64,000 nt of DNA from Aristophania vespae (lineage in GTDB: Bacteria > Pseudomonadota > Alphaproteobacteria > Acetobacterales > Acetobacteraceae). Both the position numbers and the translations under genes were made by a program. Shown here in pieces: positions 32,178 through 42,042 of this stretch. The stretch is taken from positions 1,364,001 to 1,428,000 of the forward strand of contig NZ_CP047652.1 of NCBI RefSeq assembly GCF_009906835.1, read 5' to 3'. The notes beneath the pieces were generated by a model that worked only from the letters and a program-made list of their open reading frames with translations, did not search any database and was not told the origin of the DNA. How positions within the stretch are numbered: position 1 is the stretch's first letter; every line of letters begins with the position of its first letter.

Positions 32178-35100
32178 TTACGATGCTCCCTGCTCAAGTT
32201 CAACATTCAAGCCAAGTGACTTCAACTCTTTAACCAGAACGTTAAAGCTCTCTGGTATACCTGCCTCAAAGTCATCTTGTTCACGTACAATAGCTTCATA
32301 CACTTTTGTACGTCCTGAAACGTCATCGGATTTGACAGTAAGCATTTCCTGGAGCGTATAAGCAGCGCCATACGCTTCAAGAGCCCACACTTCCATCTCA
32401 CCAAAGCGCTGGCCACCAAATTGCGCCTTACCACCAAGTGGCTGCTGTGTAACCAGCGAGTAAGGACCAATTGAACGTGCGTGAATTTTGTCATCAACTA
32501 AGTGATGCAATTTCAGCATGTAAATATAGCCAACTGTCGTTTTACGTTCAAAAGCTTCGCCTGTACGACCATCGATCAACTGTGACTGACCAGATGTATC
32601 AACGCCTGCTTTTATGAGCATTTGCTCAATATCAGGGATTGAAGCCCCATCGAACACTGGTGTAGCGATAGGCACGCCCTTGCGAAGATTTTCACAAAGC
32701 TCGATCAGCTGATCATTGGTAAGAGTTGCGATGTCTTGCTCAAATATGTGATCGCCGTAAACATCTTTCAAGCGGTCAAGAAGTTCCTGACGACGTTCAC
32801 CGGTGCGCTGATATTCATCAACCATTTCACCGATATTTTGACCAATATTTGCGCAAGCCCACCCAAGATGGGTCTCAAGAATCTGACCGACATTCATACG
32901 CGATGGCACGCCGAGCGGATTAAGCACAAGATCAACCGGCTGACCATTTTCAAGGAATGGCATATCTTCTACAGGAACAACGCGTGAAACCACACCTTTA
33001 TTCCCGTGACGACCAGCCATTTTGTCACCTGGCTGTAGCTTACGCTTTACAGCAATGAAGACTTTAACCATCTTCATAACGCCAGGAGGTAGCTCATCAC
33101 CACGCTGAAGCTTTTCGACCTTGTTATCAAAGCGCTGATTAATACGGCGCATTGCCTCGTCAAATTCACGAGAAAGAGTTTCAAGCTCAGCGCTTACAGC
33201 AGCATCTGCTACTGGAATGTTACGCCATGCACCCCTTGGAATTTCACCAAGCACTTCTGGTGTAATGACCGTTCCAGAACGGACAGCCTTAAAGCCAGCC
33301 GCAGCGGTTTGGTTCATTAAACGCTCTTTTAAGCGATTATAAAAACTTCTTTCCTGGATATAACGCTCATCGTCACGGTCTTTTGCAAGACGTTCGATCT
33401 CAGAGCGTTCAATAGCCATTGCGCGCTCATCTTTATCAATGCCGCGTCGTGAGAACACACGAACATCAACAACAGTACCACTTGTTCCAGGAGGAAGCTT
33501 TAGTGATGTATCACGAACGTCCGAAGCTTTTTCACCAAAAATGGCGCGAAGAAGTTTTTCTTCAGGCGTCATTGGGCTTTCGCCCTTTGGCGTCACTTTT
33601 CCGATGAGGATGTCACCAGGATTAACTTCGGCACCTACATAGACAATGCCTGCTTCATCAAGATTACGAAGGGCTTCTTCGCCAACATTTGGTATGTCGC
33701 GTGTAATTTCTTCCTGACCTAATTTTGTATCACGAGCCATGACCTCAAATTCTTCAATGTGAATTGAAGTAAAGACGTCATCACGAGCAATACGCTCAGA
33801 AATCAGGATGGAGTCCTCGAAGTTATAGCCATTCCAAGGCATAAACGCGACGAGCACGTTACGACCGAGAGCCAACTCACCTAGTTCGGTAGATGGGCCA
33901 TCAGCAATAATATCACCAGCAGCAACCAGATCACCAACTTTCACAAGAGGACGCTGGTTAAGGCATGTGGACTGGTTTGAACGCATATATTTACGCAAAC
34001 GGTAAATATCTACGCCCAAAGTAGCGCCATTTTCGTCCGTGGCACGCACCACGATACGTGCACCATCAAGCTGGTCAACAATACCACCGCGCTTTGCGAT
34101 GATTGTGGCCCCTGAATCATGAGCCACAGCGGCTTCCATGCCAGTACCAACAAGTGGTGCATCAGCTTTAAGAAGCGGCACCGCCTGACGTTGCATGTTC
34201 GAGCCCATAAGAGCACGGTTAGCATCATCGTTTTCAAGGAACGGAATTAGAGCCGCAGCAACAGAAACAAGCTGCTTTGGAGATACGTCACACGCTGTAA
34301 CATATTCAGGGGAACAAGACGGAAGTCACCCTGCTGGCGGACTGAAACGAGATCATCACTCAAGCGCATGCCATCAAGCTTAGCATCAGCCTGTGCAACG
34401 ATCAGTTTTTCCTCTTCCATAGCGGAGAGATATTTCCAACCATCTTGCAGAACACCATCTTGAACGAGGCGATAAGGTGTTTCGATAAAGCCGTACTTAT
34501 TCACTTTGGCATATGTTGCCAGTGAGTTGATCAGACCAATATTCGGTCCTTCTGGCGTTTCAATTGGACAGATACGACCATAATGCGTTGGATGAACGTC
34601 ACGGACTTCGAAGCCTGCGCGTTCACGTGTTAACCCGCCTGGGCCAAGCGCTGAAAGACGACGTTTATGAGTTACTTCAGATAACGGGTTGGTCTGATCC
34701 ATAAACTGGCTGAGCTGTGAAGAACCAAAGAATTCTCGCACAGCAGCGGCAGCAGGCTTTGCGTTGATAAGGTCATGAGGCATAACCGTATCAATATCGA
34801 CTGACCCCATACGCTCACGAATAGCGCGCTCCATACGGAGCAAGCCAATACGATATTGGTTTTCCATTAGCTCGCCCACTGAGCGAACACGACGGTTACC
34901 CAAGTTATCGATATCGTCAACCTGACCACGACTATCTTTTAAATCACAAAGAATTTTGATAGTGCGGATGATATCTTCTTTGCGTAACGTCCGATGTGTG
35001 TCAGGAGCATCAACATCCAGACGCATATTCATCTTTACGCGACCAACCGCAGAAAGATCATAACGATCAGGATCAAAGAAGAGCCCCTGAAGCATAGCTT

Positions 35101-36346
35101 CAGCCGTTTCGCGTGTTGGTGGCTCACCTGGACGCATGATGCGGTAAATATCGATCAATGCTTCTTCACGCGAAGTATTTTTATCAGCCAATAGCGTATT
35201 ACGAATCCAAGGACCGTGTGTGCTATCAATTGCTAATGTTTTAAGCTCTGTGATACCCAGAGTCTCAAGAGATTCCAGAAGCTCTTCAGTTAGCTCTTCA
35301 CCAGCTTCGGCGTAGATTTCACCTGTATTTTCATTGACCAGATCACAAGCAATGAAACGGCCAATAACATCCAGGCGACCAACACGCACAACGCGTGTTT
35401 TCTCTGCAATTTTTTTAACTGTTCGTGCCGTAAGCTTTGTTTCAGCTTCAGCAACAACTTCACCCGTATCTGCGTCAATGAGTGGGCTGAGTAGTTTCAA
35501 ACCACGAAAAGCGTCTGGCTCAAAAGGACGCGCCCAATCATCTCCCGTGCGGGTGAAAGGCACGACACCATAGAAGTTAGCAAGGATTTCATCTTCATCC
35601 ATGCCAGAGACTTCTAGGCTCTCAATATCACCGCCTTCGCTACGCTTTTCTTCAAGTGCAGTAAGATAATTCTGCCCGTGCATTGCATAAAGCAATGTCG
35701 TCACTGGCAATTTACGCTTACGGTCAATACGCACATGAATAATGTCTTTCGCGTCAAACTCGAAATCGAGCCATGACCCACGATAAGGGATTATTCTTGC
35801 AGCAAATAAGTATTTACCAGATGAGTGCGTTTTACCTTTATCATGATCAAAGAATACACCGGGACTACGGTGCATCTGAGATACAATAACACGCTCAGTA
35901 CCATTGATGATGAAGGTACCGTTCTCAGTCATTAAGGGCATATCACCCATATAGACAGGCTGCTCTTTCAAATCGCGAATTGAGCGTGTGCCGGTATCTT
36001 CGTCAATATCCCATGTTGTAAGGCGTAATACGACCTTCAGGGGAGCTGAATATGTCAGGCCCCTTTGAATACACTCTTCAACATCGTATTTTGGTTCTTC
36101 AAATTCATAATAAATGAAATCCAGGCGCCCTTTGCCTGCGAAATCATGAACAGGAAAAACTGAACTAAAAACCTCCTGAAGGCCTTCCATACGACGGCTA
36201 TCAGGACGTACATTCATTTGCAAAAATGCTTCGTAAGAAGCGCGTTGCACATCTATCAAATTGGGCATTGGCGCAATTTCGGGAATGCGCCCAAAGCTTT
36301 TGCGGATCCTCTTACGCCCTGTGAACGATTTCGTGATTGCGTTCAT
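32178..36346 (-). CDS. rpoB: RNA polymerase beta subunit, single-base frameshift
   Basis: About 1389 residues when the frame is corrected, the normal length. The N-terminal part from ATG 36346 ([20 protein letters not shown]) contains the rifampicin-pocket region [18 protein letters not shown] in wild-type form. It leaves frame after GDFRLVPL and stops at 34247. The C-terminal part resumes at [20 protein letters not shown] and runs to 32178. One extra C in the CCCC at 34312-34309 (- strand) restores [20 protein letters not shown], the conserved family sequence. A real break here would be lethal unless another copy exists, so the base is most likely lost in sequencing. Confidence 0.93.
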
Positions 36347-36507
36347 CTCATCCTGCCTCTGCACCAGACCTCCGAGTCGCCTGCCTATAAGTCTCTCCTC
36401 ACGAGAGACGTTTTCATGTCAGACGACTTGAACGACTGGCTCCTGTTCAAAACACAAAATTACAAAGATATTCTTATATAAGAACTTTTTTTGCAAACGG
36501 CAACAAA

Positions 36508-36531
36508 GCGGGCACTGCGTACAGCGCCCGC
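36508..36531 (-). terminator. Hairpin between rplL and rpoB, likely attenuator
   Basis: Ten-bp GC-rich stem (36508-36517 with 36522-36531, one G-U pair) closed by a four-base loop, followed on the transcript by TTTGTTG. It lies in the 238-base gap between rplL and rpoB. In E. coli an attenuator at this site lets L7/L12 be made in excess over beta. The same role is inferred here from position and structure. Confidence 0.7.
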
Positions 36532-36584
36532 CTGTTTTTCGTCCAAAAGAATATCTTAGACTAAGATATTCGTTTGATCGAGTC

Positions 36585-36956
36585 TTATTTAATTTCGACT
36601 GTAGCGCCGTTATCTTCAAGAAGTTTCTTGATTTTCTCGGCTTCGTCTTTGGAAACACCTTCTTTAAGGGTTTTAGGAGCACCCTCAACGAGGTCTTTAG
36701 CTTCTTTCAGACCAAGACCGGTAATACCGCGAACTTCTTTAATGACGTTGATTTTCTTGTCACCAGACTTAGCAAGAACAACGTCGAACTCTGTTTTCTC
36801 AGCAGCAGCTTCACCGCCAGCAGCTGGTGCAGCAGCAACTGCAACAGGAGCAGCAGCAGAAACGCCCCATTTTTCTTCTAAAAGCTTGGAGAGTTCAGCA
36901 GCTTCAAGAACGGTCAGGGCTGACAGTTCGTCAACCAATTTTGCCAAATCGGCCAT
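36585..36956 (-). CDS. rplL: 50S ribosomal protein L7/L12
   Basis: 123 residues. The N-terminal dimerisation helices ([20 protein letters not shown]) are followed by an Ala/Pro/Gly hinge (about residues 35-52). The C-terminal factor-binding domain has [20 protein letters not shown] and the end GATVEIK. L12 forms the stalk that recruits EF-Tu and other GTPases. 61 bases after rplJ, with an attenuator-like hairpin downstream. Confidence 0.98.
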   Translation of the reverse strand: MADLAKLVDELSALTVLEAAELSKLLEEKWGVSAAAPVAVAAAPAAGGEAAAEKTEFDVVLAKSGDKKINVIKEVRGITGLGLKEAKDLVEGAPKTLKEGVSKDEAEKIKKLLEDNGATVEIK

Positions 36957-37017
36957 GTGAGTTTCCTTAATAATGCAATAAGTCTATGTGCTTCCCTACG
37001 GAAAGCTAACACGATGT

Positions 37018-37542
37018 TTAAGCGGCTTCTGAGTCGCCGGTACTGGCATAGGCACCAAGAACACGAGCAAGCTGACCAGCCGGTGCTTGAGTGATACCTG
37101 CAATACGTGTTGCTGGAGTATTGATCATACCCACCAACTTAGCACGCAGCTCATCAAGTGATGGCAGCTCGGCAAGAACTTTAATGGCATTCGCATCAAG
37201 CGACTGACCATCAAGAGCACCACCGAGAACAACTAGCTTGTCATTTTTCTTGGCGAACTCGACTAACACTTTCGCCACAGCTACAGGCTCATCTGCCCAC
37301 GCAAGCGCGGTAGGGCCTTTTAGCAGTGGCGCAATGCTGTCGAATGGGGTCCCATCCAGAGCACGGCTGACCAGCCGGTTTTTCGCGACCTTGTAAGACG
37401 CTCCCGCTGCACGGATGTTACGGCGAAGCTCTGTGACATCGGCAACCGTAAGACCTTTATTTTCGGTCACGATGACGATGTTAGCGCTGCCAAACACCTT
37501 AGCGAGGAAGTCAACAAAGGCCCGTTTTTCCGTACGGTCCAA
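37018..37542 (-). CDS. rplJ: 50S ribosomal protein L10
   Basis: 174 residues. MDRTEKRAFVDFLAKVFGSA and NKGLTVADVTELRRNIRAAG begin the 23S rRNA-binding domain. The C-terminal helix that holds L12 dimers ends in LARVLGAYASTGDSEAA. In bacteria the L10-L12 complex represses its own operon by binding the leader upstream of rplJ. A suitable structured 275-base leader is present here. Confidence 0.97.
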   Translation of the reverse strand: MDRTEKRAFVDFLAKVFGSANIVIVTENKGLTVADVTELRRNIRAAGASYKVAKNRLVSRALDGTPFDSIAPLLKGPTALAWADEPVAVAKVLVEFAKKNDKLVVLGGALDGQSLDANAIKVLAELPSLDELRAKLVGMINTPATRIAGITQAPAGQLARVLGAYASTGDSEAA

Positions 37543-37817
37543 AACCTGTCTCCTCGTCAGTCTGAATTAACAGACTAAGTTACCCATAGACTAACTCTGA
37601 AATCAGAATTAGCCCGCTCGCCTGTCCACAGAAGGGAAATCCGCCGCGACGCACTATTAAGTGCAAAAAACGGTTTCGCCCGTCTGACGTCCGCGATTTT
37701 ACAATCCTTAGGATAATACCCGTTTGAGTATTATCACGTACGCTCTTGGACAGGATGGGGCAGTAAACCACCCCTACACTGCCCCGCAGGGCAGCGATTC
37801 TTTGTCTAGAAGACTTA
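37543..37817 (-). promoter_or_regulatory. L10-type leader RNA upstream of rplJ
   Basis: 275 bases between rplA and rplJ. Inverted repeats on the transcript are 37778-37785 with 37757-37764 (8 bp, GGGGCAGT/ACTGCCCC), 37728-37735 with 37712-37719 (8 bp, GATAATAC/GTATTATC) and 37660-37664 with 37651-37655. A competing stem, GCCC/GGGC at 37781-37792, shares bases with the first, so the two cannot form together. A short GC stem followed by six U residues (about 37665-37680) resembles an attenuator. The position matches the known L10(L12)4-binding leader; the kink-turn itself I could not assign. Confidence 0.65.
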
Positions 37818-38510
37818 TTAGCCTTCTAAGCTGGAAACGTCTAGATGCACACCTGCTCCCATTGTAGAAGAAAGGGCAGCCTTTTTCAGATAGGTGCCTT
37901 TTGCTCCTGCTGGACGAGCTTTTTGAACTGCATCTACAAAAGCCTTTAAGTTTTCAACGAGTTGAGACTCACTGAAAGAGGCTTTACCGATACCGGCATG
38001 CACGATACCAGCTTTTTCAGCACGATATTCGACCTGACCAGATTTAGCGGCTTCAACAGCACCTTTTACATCCATGGTCACTGTACCCAGACGTGGGTTT
38101 GGCATTAAGCCACGTGGACCAAGGATTTTACCGAGACGACCAACTAAAGCCATCATGTCAGGTGTTGCAATGCAGCGATCAAAATCGATATTACCGGCCT
38201 GAATTTTTTCAGCCAACTCTTCTGCACCGACAACGTCCGCACCAGCTGCCTGAGCTTCTTCAGCTTTAGCACCACGGGCAAAAACGCCAACGCGAATTGT
38301 TTTACCTGTTCCATGAGGAAGAGACACAAGGCCGCGAACCATTTGGTCAGCATGGCGAGGGTCAATACCAAGATTCAGAGCGACTTCTACTGTCTCATCA
38401 AATTTGGCTGTTGCATTCTTTTTTACAAGAGCAACAGCTTCGTTTGCAGCATAATTTTTGCTTGAATCAACATCTGCACGGATGGCGGCTAAACGTTTAT
38501 TTTTTGCCAT
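37818..38510 (-). CDS. rplA: 50S ribosomal protein L1
   Basis: 230 residues from ATG 38510 ([20 protein letters not shown]). The frame is open upstream into rplK, but that part is not L1-like. [20 protein letters not shown] is the conserved motif. L1 forms the mobile stalk near the E site and in E. coli represses rplKA translation. It starts four bases after the rplK stop, so translation is coupled. Confidence 0.97.
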   Translation of the reverse strand: MAKNKRLAAIRADVDSSKNYAANEAVALVKKNATAKFDETVEVALNLGIDPRHADQMVRGLVSLPHGTGKTIRVGVFARGAKAEEAQAAGADVVGAEELAEKIQAGNIDFDRCIATPDMMALVGRLGKILGPRGLMPNPRLGTVTMDVKGAVEAAKSGQVEYRAEKAGIVHAGIGKASFSESQLVENLKAFVDAVQKARPAGAKGTYLKKAALSSTMGAGVHLDVSSLEG

Positions 38511-38514
38511 GGGA

Positions 38515-38949
38515 TTAGCCCTCCACCACATCAAGGCCCATTGACATCGCTGAACCGGCGAGCATGCGCACGGCCCCATCAATGTCATTAGCGTTCATGT
38601 CTTTAAACTTCGTCTCGGCAATTTCACGTAGCTGAGAAATTTTGACTGAACCAACAGAAGCAGATTTACCAACTGTCTGGCTGCCTTTAGAGATTTTGGC
38701 AGCTTTCAGTAGGAAATATGTATTTGGTGGGGTCTTTGTAATAAAGCTGAATGTGCGATCCGCGTAAGCTGTAATAACTACTGGAATCGGCATCCCAGGC
38801 TCAAGGCCCTGGGTTTTGGCATTAAACTCTTTACAGAATTGCATGATGTTCAAACCACGCTGACCAAGAGCTGGACCCACTGGTGGTGAAGGATTGGCCT
38901 TACCGGCCGGAATTTGTAGCTTGATGTAGCCAACGACTTTTTTGGCCAT
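38515..38949 (-). CDS. rplK: 50S ribosomal protein L11
   Basis: 144 residues. [20 protein letters not shown] and [20 protein letters not shown] form the N-terminal domain where thiostrepton binds, and the C-terminal rRNA-binding domain ends in [15 protein letters not shown]11 controls factor binding and RelA activation. The Shine-Dalgarno GAGGAG lies upstream. Normally nusG and secE precede it; here an efflux gene does. Confidence 0.98.
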   Translation of the reverse strand: MAKKVVGYIKLQIPAGKANPSPPVGPALGQRGLNIMQFCKEFNAKTQGLEPGMPIPVVITAYADRTFSFITKTPPNTYFLLKAAKISKGSQTVGKSASVGSVKISQLREIAETKFKDMNANDIDGAVRMLAGSAMSMGLDVVEG

Positions 38950-39033
38950 ATCCGGGACTCCTCAACATTTCTGTTCCCGAACCGCGGTCTGGCGGAAGAT
39001 GATTATCCCCCTCCCGCGTTCGATGAGTGACAG

Positions 39034-39062
39034 CCCGTAAACGAGATTAACTCATTCGTCAA
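39034..39062 (-). promoter_or_regulatory. Candidate rplK promoter
   Basis: TTGACG (39057-39062) overlaps the stop codon of the upstream efflux channel gene. It is followed after 17 bases by TACGGG (39034-39039), a weak -10. No terminator was found between the efflux operon and rplK, so rplK could also receive read-through from it. Low certainty: the -10 fit is poor. Confidence 0.35.
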
Positions 39063-40642
39063 GGTTTATGTGCTGTTTGAACAGAAGCTGAAAGATTATT
39101 TACATTTTCTTCTGGTTTCGTTTTTATATCAGCAACATCTTTAGGACGGTCTAAATTTTCATATTGAAGAGGTCCAAAAGGATCTATGTCTTTTATTTTA
39201 GGCATGTCACTAACCTGCCAGCCACCTCCTAATGCTCGAATAAGTCTAATAGTTGCCTGAAGCTGTGAAGATTGAGCTACCACTTCTTGCAAACGTGCTT
39301 CAAGCGCATCCTGCTGCGCCACTAAGGCATCGAGATAATTGGACAGCCCACCCGTATAGAGCGCCATTGTCATGGCCTGCGTACTGAGGGCAGCTTCTAC
39401 GGCTTGATGTTGATGAAGTTGTTCCTGATGATATAATTTTGTTTGACTTAAGCTATCTTCAACATCGCCAAACGCGCTCAAGACAACGCTACGATAATTA
39501 TCGACGCTCTCCCTATATTGCGACCATGCTCTTTGCAGGGCAGCACGTCGCAAACCGCCTGTAAATACCGGCTCTACAGCCTGAACGGCAATACTCCAAA
39601 ATGCTTTGGAAATACTGGCCAAATCAAACCCGCCATCTTCAAAGCCGCCATTAGCACTAAATGTGATATGGGGGTAGAAAGCGGCGCGCGATACACCGAT
39701 GGCACGTGAGGCTGCTGCCATATGGCGCTCGGCAATGGCAATATCTGGACGGCGTTCCAAAAGAGTAGAAGGTACACCAGCCTTGATTGCGATGACCCCA
39801 AAATGCATGTGGGAATCTTTTATGGGTTTAATATGAAACGCAGCGGGCACTGTATTTAACAATACTGCGATCGCATGTTCCATAACTTGGCGACTTGCCT
39901 GCAACCTGTCCTGAGCAGCGAGCGCTGCGTAAAGTTGGTTTTCAGCACGTGAAACGTCTAAACCCGCTCCAATAGCGCCACCTTGCCTCAAACGAGTTAT
40001 TTCGACAGCAGCGCGGAAATAACGAACAGAGTCATCATAAACTGATAATTGAGCGTCTATAGCCCGTAAGGCAACATAATCAGAAGCTAATTCGGCCTGT
40101 AATGATAGCCGAGTTAAAGCGTAATCAGCAGCACTCGCTTGAGCTAAATTTTTCTGAAGTCTTGTGGAATTTCGTATAGAGTTCCAAAAATCAGGTTCCC
40201 ATGTTGCGGCTCCGCTATAAGCTTCGTTTGATTCATAAACTATAGAGTCATTATTGTTACGATGAAAAATCCGCCCTTCAGATGCTTTATTTTTACTCAT
40301 TTTACCTGAGGCTGTGAGCTGAGGATAAAGCTGGCTTTCACTTTCTTTAGCAAGATCTCTTGCCTGGGTAAAAACTTCTGAAGCAGCCTGTAAATCTGGG
40401 TTTGAAGCCAGCATTTTTCCTTCAAGCTGATTAAGTGTTGGATCTCCTAAAAGCTTCCACCATTTACCACGAGGCACAGAATCAGCAGGCTTGGCATTGC
40501 TCATAATTCCCTTGCCAGCCCACCCATTGGGATAAATATAATGGGGCACCTTATAATTTGGTGCGAGATCACAGCCCGATAAAGTGAGCGAAACAGCCCC
40601 CACAAATAAGACGGCGAAACGAGAATATGCAAAAAATCTCAT
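39059..40642 (-). CDS. Outer-membrane efflux lipoprotein, NodT family (second system)
   Basis: 527 residues. The signal peptide ends at the lipobox LSGC (Cys24), then DLAPNYKVP. Two TolC-like halves follow; the second begins near LLERRPDIAIAERHM, and RALGGGW is near the end. A hydrophilic C-terminal tail of about 60 residues is longer than in the first system. It should be the exit duct of the pump encoded just upstream (adaptor stop eight bases away). It is last in the operon and its stop overlaps the candidate rplK promoter. Confidence 0.92.
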   Translation of the reverse strand: MRFFAYSRFAVLFVGAVSLTLSGCDLAPNYKVPHYIYPNGWAGKGIMSNAKPADSVPRGKWWKLLGDPTLNQLEGKMLASNPDLQAASEVFTQARDLAKESESQLYPQLTASGKMSKNKASEGRIFHRNNNDSIVYESNEAYSGAATWEPDFWNSIRNSTRLQKNLAQASAADYALTRLSLQAELASDYVALRAIDAQLSVYDDSVRYFRAAVEITRLRQGGAIGAGLDVSRAENQLYAALAAQDRLQASRQVMEHAIAVLLNTVPAAFHIKPIKDSHMHFGVIAIKAGVPSTLLERRPDIAIAERHMAAASRAIGVSRAAFYPHITFSANGGFEDGGFDLASISKAFWSIAVQAVEPVFTGGLRRAALQRAWSQYRESVDNYRSVVLSAFGDVEDSLSQTKLYHQEQLHQHQAVEAALSTQAMTMALYTGGLSNYLDALVAQQDALEARLQEVVAQSSQLQATIRLIRALGGGWQVSDMPKIKDIDPFGPLQYENLDRPKDVADIKTKPEENVNNLSASVQTAHKP

Positions 40643-40650
40643 CGTTACCC

Positions 40651-42042
40651 CTATTTCGCATCATGAGAAGATGGGGTGGTTTTTGCTGCTTTTGCTCTAT
40701 CCTCTGGCTCTTTTTTAGCTGAAGCATCATCAGATGATGCCTCAGATTTATCACTTTCTTCTGCCTCAGTTTCTTCAGGGAGGGCAGCAGCTGCCCGCCG
40801 CAAATCACCAGGCGTTACGTTTTTAAGGGGGTGTGGCGTTACTTTGGGTTTTTCAGATGAATTATAACCGTGAGTACTTGGCACAATTTTGACCTGATCA
40901 CCATCAAGCAAATCTGCTGTAGGGTTGGCTACTATTTTATCAGTGGCCTTAACACCGCTTAAAATTTGCATTGTTGTGCCATAATTAATGCCGAGTTTTA
41001 CATTTTCTAGATGGACATGATTCCCCTCTACCTTAGCAACTTGAGTCCCGTGAGCTCGAAAAATGAGAGTGCTTGTTGGCAAAATTAAAATAGAAGGGTC
41101 ACTTGGAGCTTTAATTTCGGCGGTAGCATAAGAATTTGGCCAAAGAAGACGGTCTTTATTTTCCAGCATCAATTCCGTCGTAACAGTTCGCGTAGAAGCA
41201 TTAAAAGCTTTGGCTGTTGCCAGAAATTTTGCATGGAAGGTTCGCCCCGGATATTGAGGTACAGTTAAGTCAGCGCTGATATCAGGAGAGATAACATTTG
41301 CGTAGTCTTGTGGAACTGAAACAAAAACACGTATCTTTCTGACATCTGCAACTGAAAAAAGCTCGGCAACGGAACCGCGGGCATTTAAATTTCCACCATC
41401 TCCATTAACGTAGTCCCCGACATTGACAAGTCGTGAAGTAACAATCCCATCAAATGGGGCGACAATCTTTTTAAAATTTTCTAATGCCTGATATCGTTCT
41501 ACTTCATGTGCGGCAGCTTCTAACTCAGCCTTTTGAGCGGCTGCATTGGCAGCTTGCACATCAACTTCCTGACGGGACACAGCCTGAGTGCTTTTAAGGG
41601 CACTCCAACGTTCAGATGTGATTAAAGCAAGTTTGTAACGAGCCATGACCACATCATAATGTGCTTTGGCAGCGGCAAACTGTGCATCTAAACTTGGGGT
41701 GCTGATTTCAGCTAAAACGTCACCTTTTTTGACATGAGCTCCATAATCTTTGTACCACATTTTTACATAGCCTGAGACCTGGGCATAAATAGGTGCTTCG
41801 TACCAGGCTGCCAGATTGGCTGGCAAGCTAACTGTGCGCATTTTAGGTCCAGGCTGTGGCATAACGAGAGCTACCCTGGGGATGGAAGCATCTTCCGTTT
41901 CCTGCACCAAATTATGCATATGAATACTACGCTCAATAATGCCCCACCCTGCCAGACATAAAGCAGCAAGAAGAACACCAAAAAGGATAAGACGAGCTTT
42001 TAGGCGAGAGGGATTGTGATAAGAATTGGGAGATAATTTCAC
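40651..42042 (-). CDS. RND efflux periplasmic adaptor with acidic C-terminal tail
   Basis: 463 residues. One N-terminal membrane anchor (about residues 17-35) is followed by a lipoyl half (YKDYGAHVKKGDVLAEISTP), a helical hairpin rich in A, K and E, the second lipoyl half (VAPFDGIVTSRLVNVGDYVN) and the barrel and membrane-proximal domains to about residue 385. The last 60-70 residues are low-complexity and charged (EETEAEESDKSEASSDDASA), unusual for this family and probably disordered. The start overlaps the permease stop by four bases (ATGA). Confidence 0.9.
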   Translation of the reverse strand: MKLSPNSYHNPSRLKARLILFGVLLAALCLAGWGIIERSIHMHNLVQETEDASIPRVALVMPQPGPKMRTVSLPANLAAWYEAPIYAQVSGYVKMWYKDYGAHVKKGDVLAEISTPSLDAQFAAAKAHYDVVMARYKLALITSERWSALKSTQAVSRQEVDVQAANAAAQKAELEAAAHEVERYQALENFKKIVAPFDGIVTSRLVNVGDYVNGDGGNLNARGSVAELFSVADVRKIRVFVSVPQDYANVISPDISADLTVPQYPGRTFHAKFLATAKAFNASTRTVTTELMLENKDRLLWPNSYATAEIKAPSDPSILILPTSTLIFRAHGTQVAKVEGNHVHLENVKLGINYGTTMQILSGVKATDKIVANPTADLLDGDQVKIVPSTHGYNSSEKPKVTPHPLKNVTPGDLRRAAAALPEETEAEESDKSEASSDDASAKKEPEDRAKAAKTTPSSHDAK

